Both the position numbers and the translations under genes were made by a program. A model generated the notes under the pieces. It ran no database searches, was not told where the DNA came from, and saw only the letters and a program-made list of their open reading frames with translations. Shown here piece after piece: positions 33,974 to 37,704 of a stretch of DNA of 37,704 nt. Each line of letters begins with the position of its first letter. Within the stretch, counting starts at the first letter, position 1. The DNA comes from Collinsella aerofaciens (lineage in GTDB: Bacteria > Actinomycetota > Coriobacteriia > Coriobacteriales > Coriobacteriaceae). The stretch spans positions 1 through 37,704 of the forward strand of contig NZ_JADNJQ010000022.1 in NCBI RefSeq assembly GCF_015555045.1, read 5' to 3'.

Positions 33974-34046
33974 GGGCCGGGGTGCCTGCCTTGTTTTGAG
34001 AAGTTCGCGGAGCCCACTTCTCAAAACAAGGCAGGCACCCCGGCCC
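33974..34046. repeat. Core-less long palindrome (fifth long-arm locus)
   Basis: Perfect 31 bp arms (33974-34004 with 34016-34046) around an 11 nt loop, TCGCGGAGCCC. The outer half is GC-rich (begins GGGCCGGGG) and the inner half AT-rich (TTGTTTTGAGAAGT), the same layout as the arms of copies 1-4, but the 69 nt core is missing. It lies 54 bp after the lacI-type stop codon. No T-run follows. Confidence 0.93.
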
Positions 34047-34167
34047 TCGTCCGTTAACTCTTCCGCTGGGCGAGCCTTAGACGCCGCGCACCGATAGGGT
34101 AAGGCAGCGGCTTGAAATTGGTGCTATATTCAGCTTGAGTTGTTTAATGCTAGTACGGGAGGCTGAT

Positions 34168-34656
34168 ATGGGGCTGTTCAAGAAGAAAAACCCGCAGGAT
34201 GCCTTTGATCCCGATGTGTTTACCATCACGGATACGATTTTGGACCCGCCGCGGTTTACATTTTTGCCGGCCATCTACCAGGATGCCACGCGCCGCAAGT
34301 GGGCCGTGCATCAGCGCGGCGGCGAGCCGAAGATTTTTGACTATGCGGACGTGTTGCAGTGCGAAGTGGCCGAGGCGGGCGATCCGGAGGCCGAAGAAGC
34401 GGTCTCTAAACAGGAATTTGCCCAGCGTATCCTGGCAAATCCTGCCAAGGCAGCAAAAATAAATGCTGCCAAGCGTAATATGTGTCTTGGTATGGGCGTT
34501 GTTGTGGCGGTTCAGACGGGAAAAGACGAGGTTTCCAAATTAGAGATTCCCGTTATGACCGACGAAGTCAAACGCGATTCAAGTCTATATAAGTCGTATC
34601 GGAATGTCGCCGAGAAGATCAAGGCAGAATTTGATGCCATGGGAGGGCTGGCCTAA
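34168..34656 (+). CDS. Conserved-looking small protein of unknown function
   Basis: 162 residues, not recognised. Seen: a basic N terminus (GLFKKKN), a probably beta-rich middle (PRFTFLPAIYQDATRRKWAVHQ; PKIFDYADVLQCEVAEAG), where the pattern of an aromatic-rich strand followed by a DYxDVxxCEV segment recalls PH-like cytoplasmic domains, then a helical C terminus (SYRNVAEKIKAEFDAM). One short hydrophobic stretch (MCLGMGVVVAV) near residue 110 looks too short to span a membrane. ATG 34168 has GGGAGG 5 nt upstream, and the coding bias is normal, so it is probably a real gene. The GntR gene begins 39 bp later and may be co-transcribed. Confidence 0.75.
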   Translation: MGLFKKKNPQDAFDPDVFTITDTILDPPRFTFLPAIYQDATRRKWAVHQRGGEPKIFDYADVLQCEVAEAGDPEAEEAVSKQEFAQRILANPAKAAKINAAKRNMCLGMGVVVAVQTGKDEVSKLEIPVMTDEVKRDSSLYKSYRNVAEKIKAEFDAMGGLA

Positions 34657-34694
34657 TTTTGGCGGCATACGTTTCTGAATGAGGAGTCTGTGCA

Positions 34695-35462
34695 ATGGCA
34701 GGCGAATCTTATGCAATTCCCCCCAAAGATCATGCTGTTGAGGGAATTCTTTGGTATATCCAGCACCATCAGCTTGCCGGCGGCGATCGCCTGCCGGCCG
34801 AGCGCGTGCTGTGCGAAGAGATTGGCGTTTCGCGTACGGCGTTGCGTGCCGGTATCACGCGGCTTATCTCGTGTGGAACGCTCGAGAGCCGTCGCGGATC
34901 GGGCACGTATGTGTGTCCTCCCAAGCCGCTGAACATCTTCCAGGAAACGTATAACTTTTCCGATGCTGTGCGGACTGCCGGCCTGCACCCCTCTTCTCGT
35001 CTGGTTTCCACCGGGACCATCGAGGCGGATGAGGCGCTTGCCGACAAGCTTGGGGTGGCTGTAGGCGCTCCCTTGCTCCGCATGCAGCGCGTTCGACTTA
35101 TTGAGGGCGAGCCGGCGTCAATCGAGACCGCTCACGTTAACCTGTCCCTGTGCCCATCGCTTCCCGAGCACGATTTTGAGTGTGAGAGCCTTTACGATGT
35201 CTTGCTCAAAGAAGGTGGCGTGCGCGTTGAGCATGGACGTGAGCATATCTCCATCTCGCGTTTGAACGTCGAAGAGGCCGAGCTGCTCCAGCAAGAAGAG
35301 GGAACGCCGGTGTTCTATGAGAGCTCGATCGAATTTGATAAGGACATGCGTTTTGTGGAGCATTGCAAATCGGTGATTTTGCCCACAAAGTTCCGCTTTG
35401 CCGATAACGGCGAAGAGAACGGCATGAGGAGCGTGGCAGGTGAACAATGGCTGAAACAGTAG
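34695..35462 (+). CDS. GntR/HutC-family regulator with UTRA domain (first of a pair)
   Basis: 255 residues. Winged helix at residues about 10-75 (HAVEGILWYIQHHQLAGGDRLPAERVLCEEIGVSRTALRAGITRLISCGTLESRRGSGTYV). UTRA domain at residues about 90-240 (LLRMQRVRLIEGEPASIETAHVNL; VFYESSIEFDKDMRFVEHCKSV). GAGGAG lies about 10 nt before the ATG. The last 16 bp overlap the start of a second GntR-UTRA gene, so both are made together. The two proteins are clearly related only at the fold level, not recent duplicates, and might form heterodimers or respond to two ligands. Confidence 0.92.
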   Translation: MAGESYAIPPKDHAVEGILWYIQHHQLAGGDRLPAERVLCEEIGVSRTALRAGITRLISCGTLESRRGSGTYVCPPKPLNIFQETYNFSDAVRTAGLHPSSRLVSTGTIEADEALADKLGVAVGAPLLRMQRVRLIEGEPASIETAHVNLSLCPSLPEHDFECESLYDVLLKEGGVRVEHGREHISISRLNVEEAELLQQEEGTPVFYESSIEFDKDMRFVEHCKSVILPTKFRFADNGEENGMRSVAGEQWLKQ

Positions 35463-36160
35463 ATGCCACCCCGGTTTATATGCGCATTCGACGCTGCATC
35501 GAGGAACGTATCGAGCGCGGTGCATATCCCACGGGTTCCATGATTCCGTCCGAAAAAGACCTCGCCGAGGAATTTGGTACGACACGCTTGACCATCCGAA
35601 GCGCTGTCGATGAGCTGGTTCGGCGCGGGCAGATTCGCCGTGTTCGGGGAAAAGGTGCCTTTGTGGCGCAGAAAGTACCTGCTTTTTTTGAACGCACGGT
35701 CGGTTTCCGTGAATCGGTCCGTGCTTCGGGCGGCGAGCCGTCCGTCCGTATTCTCGCGCGTTCCAAGCGTTATGCGGGGCCATATTACGCCGACCTGTTT
35801 GGCATCGCCGAGGACGACCTGCTCCATTCCGTTCGACGCCTGAACTGCATAAACGGTAGCCCCGTATCGATTGAGACGGCGCTGATTCCCTGCCTGCTGT
35901 TCCCAACCATCGAAGATATTGACGTGTCGGTCTTCAGTTTGTACGAGACCTATGAGATGCTGGGCCGAAAGCCAGTCATGGCACAGGAAAAGCTCGATAT
36001 CGAGGCACTGGGCGCACGAGATGCCGGCCTCCTTGGACTGGAACAGGGCGATCTTGTTTTGCTTTTGGAATGCGTGAGCTATGACGCGAGCGGTCAGGCT
36101 ATCGAGTATGTAAAGTCCTTCAATCGTGGCGATACGGGCGGCTACACCTATACGTACTAG
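35447..36160 (+). CDS. GntR/HutC-family regulator with UTRA domain (second of a pair)
   Basis: 237 residues. Winged helix (PVYMRIRRCIEERIERGAYPTGSMIPSEKDLAEEFGTTRLTIRSAVDELVRRGQIRRVRGKGAFV) at residues 9-75 and UTRA domain at about 90-232 (LLHSVRRLNCINGSPVSIETALIP; LLLECVSYDASGQAIEYVKSFNRGD). It begins inside the previous gntR gene, whose end supplies the ribosome site (GCAGGTGAACA). It stands directly upstream of SIS-domain genes, the arrangement seen with FrlR-type regulators of Amadori-sugar operons and with amino-sugar regulators. Operator-like GTAT/ATAC palindromes lie just downstream. Confidence 0.92.
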   Translation: MAETVDATPVYMRIRRCIEERIERGAYPTGSMIPSEKDLAEEFGTTRLTIRSAVDELVRRGQIRRVRGKGAFVAQKVPAFFERTVGFRESVRASGGEPSVRILARSKRYAGPYYADLFGIAEDDLLHSVRRLNCINGSPVSIETALIPCLLFPTIEDIDVSVFSLYETYEMLGRKPVMAQEKLDIEALGARDAGLLGLEQGDLVLLLECVSYDASGQAIEYVKSFNRGDTGGYTYTY

Positions 36161-36216
36161 CTGGTATTTTGTGAATAACGGCTGGGAAACTAACCAGTTT
36201 TGATCGTTGGGTCAGC

Positions 36217-36330
36217 TGTATATACAACCTTACACGGCTCAAAATCGACCGTTCGCCGAAGGGGATAAATTAATCGACAAAGAGGTATCAAAAAGCCGTA
36301 ATCTGTAACTGTGATTGGTATCAAATACTA
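36217..36330. promoter_or_regulatory. Control region of the SIS operon with GntR-type palindromes
   Basis: TGTATATACA (36217-36226) is a perfect 10 bp palindrome of the HutC/TreR type. GGTATCAAATACT (36317-36329) carries GTAT/ATAC half-sites separated by CAA, 25 bp before the first SIS gene. AGGTATCA (36283-36290) adds a third half-site. One or both GntR proteins encoded just upstream are the natural candidates to bind here. A -35/-10 pair cannot be set with confidence. Confidence 0.5.
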
Positions 36331-36353
36331 ATGATTTGTTACGAGGCGAGACG

Positions 36354-37469
36354 ATGAAAATGCTCGATTACGTTCAGCTTGCCCATGTGCGTATGGGAGA
36401 GAACCTCGAACGTTCGTCTGAGCTGGTAGCGCAGCTCGTTGATATTTTCCAGTCCGGTTCTTTTGACGCGCTGCGCATCGTTGCTTCGGGTTCGTCGCGC
36501 CATGCTGCGGATTGCGCCCGCGATTACCTGCAAGATGCGCTGCAGATGCAGGTGTCCGTTGTGACGCCCGAGGCCTTCGTCGATTTTGAACACACCTATC
36601 CACAGCATGCGCTTAACATTGCCGTCTCGCAGAGCGGCTATTCAACCAATACGATTGCGGCGCTCGATTACATGCGCGCACACGATATGGCTGCAGTTGC
36701 GCTCACGGCAAACGTCGAGGCACCCATCAAGGAACACGCTGACATCGTTCTTGACTACGGTGTGGGCGTCGAGTCGGTGGACTTTGTGACTCTGGGCGTC
36801 GAGGTTCTCGTTGAGTACCTGGTGCTCTTTGGTATTTACGGCGGTCAGGCGCGCGGAACGATTGACGCCAAGGGCGTTGCTCAGCGTCTTGATGACCTGC
36901 GCGAGGCTATCCAGGCTAATGCCGTGATGTGCAAGACCGCCGAGGCATATGTCCAAGATCACATGCTCGAGCTTTCTGAGCACATGCCCGCCATGGTCGT
37001 CGGCAACGGCCCCAACTATGGTGTTGCCGAGGAGGCAGCGCTCAAGCTGAGCGAGACCATCAAGATTCCTGCCATGCATCACGAAGGCGAGGAGTTCGTC
37101 CACGGTCCCGAAATGCAGATCGTTCCGGGCTATCTGGTGTTTATCGTCGACGATCCGCAGGGGTCGGAGCGTCTTGCGAATATCGCCGATGCGCTATCGA
37201 ACGTTACGGCAAAAACGGTGCTGCTCACGGCCCATCCCAAGGGTAGGGCTCACGAGGTTGCGGTGCCTCAGGTGGCTCCGCTGCTCAGCGCAATTCCCAA
37301 TCTTGTGTTCTTCCAGACGATTGCGGCCATGATCGCCGAGCGTCTGAAGTCATGGAACGTGCACCCGTATCTCGATGCCGTCTCCAAGCAAATGGAGGTC
37401 AAGGCAGAGGGCTACGAAGAGTCAGTCAATGCGCTTAAGGCCAAAGCGGCTGAGTGTTACGGAATGTAA
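36354..37469 (+). CDS. SIS-domain sugar isomerase/deglycase-like protein
   Basis: 371 residues with two SIS (sugar isomerase) domains, about 35-165 (LRIVASGSSRHAADCARDYL; NIAVSQSGYSTNTIAALDYM) and 210-340 (AMVVGNGPNYGVAEEAALKLSETI; HEGEEFVHGPEMQI). The layout is that of the GlmS isomerase half, AgaS and FrlB/GfrE/GfrF, which act on amino-sugar or Amadori-product phosphates. The Glu/His-rich HEGEEFVHGP segment corresponds to the FRHGP catalytic region of FrlB and GlmS. GAGGCGAG lies 7 nt before ATG 36354; an in-frame start at 36315 has no ribosome site. A second SIS gene follows 60 bp later. The substrate is not determinable; glycated amino acids or amino sugars are the best guesses. Confidence 0.85.
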   Translation: MKMLDYVQLAHVRMGENLERSSELVAQLVDIFQSGSFDALRIVASGSSRHAADCARDYLQDALQMQVSVVTPEAFVDFEHTYPQHALNIAVSQSGYSTNTIAALDYMRAHDMAAVALTANVEAPIKEHADIVLDYGVGVESVDFVTLGVEVLVEYLVLFGIYGGQARGTIDAKGVAQRLDDLREAIQANAVMCKTAEAYVQDHMLELSEHMPAMVVGNGPNYGVAEEAALKLSETIKIPAMHHEGEEFVHGPEMQIVPGYLVFIVDDPQGSERLANIADALSNVTAKTVLLTAHPKGRAHEVAVPQVAPLLSAIPNLVFFQTIAAMIAERLKSWNVHPYLDAVSKQMEVKAEGYEESVNALKAKAAECYGM

Positions 37470-37529
37470 GCGGGTTTTGATGCCCGTTGGCATGGGGGAT
37501 GTGGAAACAACCCCAGAAAGGAGAGACAA

Positions 37530-37704
37530 ATGAAGGAAACCGAGAAGATCGAGATCATGCATTTCGACCAGGAGGGCTATCTCGAGGACGGCAAGGCGCT
37601 CTACGAGACCGGCAAGAAGATGACCGCGCTCGCCGACAAGGTCGCCGACGAGGGCTACGACGCCGTGTTCCTGATGGGCGTCGGCGGCACCTGGGACGAG
37701 CTCA
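37530..37704 (+). CDS. Second SIS-domain protein, cut by the window end (partial)
   Basis: The first 58 codons only. ATG 37530 has AAAGGAG 6 nt upstream. The product reads MKETEKIEIMHFDQEGYL... and reaches AVFLMGVGGTWDE, matching the first SIS phosphate-binding loop (compare FrlB, where the loop reads FVACGSP). Paired SIS genes are known from the Salmonella gfr operon (GfrE and GfrF deglycases for glucoselysine and fructoselysine phosphates). A PTS or other importer would be expected to the right of the window if that comparison holds. Confidence 0.8.
   Translation, partial: MKETEKIEIMHFDQEGYLEDGKALYETGKKMTALADKVADEGYDAVFLMGVGGTWDEL

Overview
The window looks like chromosomal DNA of a human-gut Coriobacteriia member, most probably Collinsella. 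This is an inference from GC-rich actinobacterial codon use, short operonic spacing, a triple TsaB-RimI-TsaD fusion and the mix of starch/glycogen genes with gut-type sugar uptake; no rRNA or species marker is present to prove it.

Layout. 1-7011 is a tight plus-strand housekeeping operon: acpS, nnr (NAD(P)HX repair), alr, a family 4-type uracil-DNA glycosylase, tsaE and a fused tsaB-rimI-tsaD. 7012-7821 has no large gene but holds two large palindromic elements facing each other, then a promoter, a putative Ile/Val-rich leader peptide and an attenuator-like terminator ahead of a CstA-family transporter (7822-9711). 9895-12075 encodes a winged-helix/Toprim protein resembling the Wadjet nuclease subunit JetD, followed at once by a third palindromic element. 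12446-13816 is an AAA/DUF4143 ATPase preceded by two tandem palindromes. tRNA-Gln(UUG) (minus) and duplicated tRNA pieces follow. 14232-18870 (minus) holds a peptidoglycan-binding protein, a polyprenyl diphosphate synthase and an alpha-glucoside PTS EIICB fused to a HAD phosphatase.

19098-30050 is an alpha-glucan/sugar block: a TreR-like GntR regulator, a four-gene ABC sugar importer (Tat-type lipoprotein, two permeases, MsmX-like ATPase), then minus-strand glgP, malQ and galE. A recurring operator-like sequence, TTGTTTAWACAA, lies before the PTS gene, the GntR gene, the importer and malQ, suggesting one regulon. 30317-31522 is a Tat-exported coiled-coil/CHAP-like cell-wall peptidase, followed by a fourth palindromic element, murB (minus) and a LacI regulator (plus). 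After a core-less fifth palindrome come a small unknown protein, two overlapping GntR-UTRA regulators and two SIS-domain genes (the second cut by the window end), which may start a locus for Amadori-type or amino sugars.

The most unusual signal is the family of 135-153 bp palindromic elements at 7024, 7302, 12079 and 31531. They share a conserved 69-70 nt core containing compensated stem changes, but each is enclosed by 33-42 bp arms that are unrelated between loci and almost perfectly complementary within a locus. Three lie 3-12 bp after a stop codon. I do not recognise this family.
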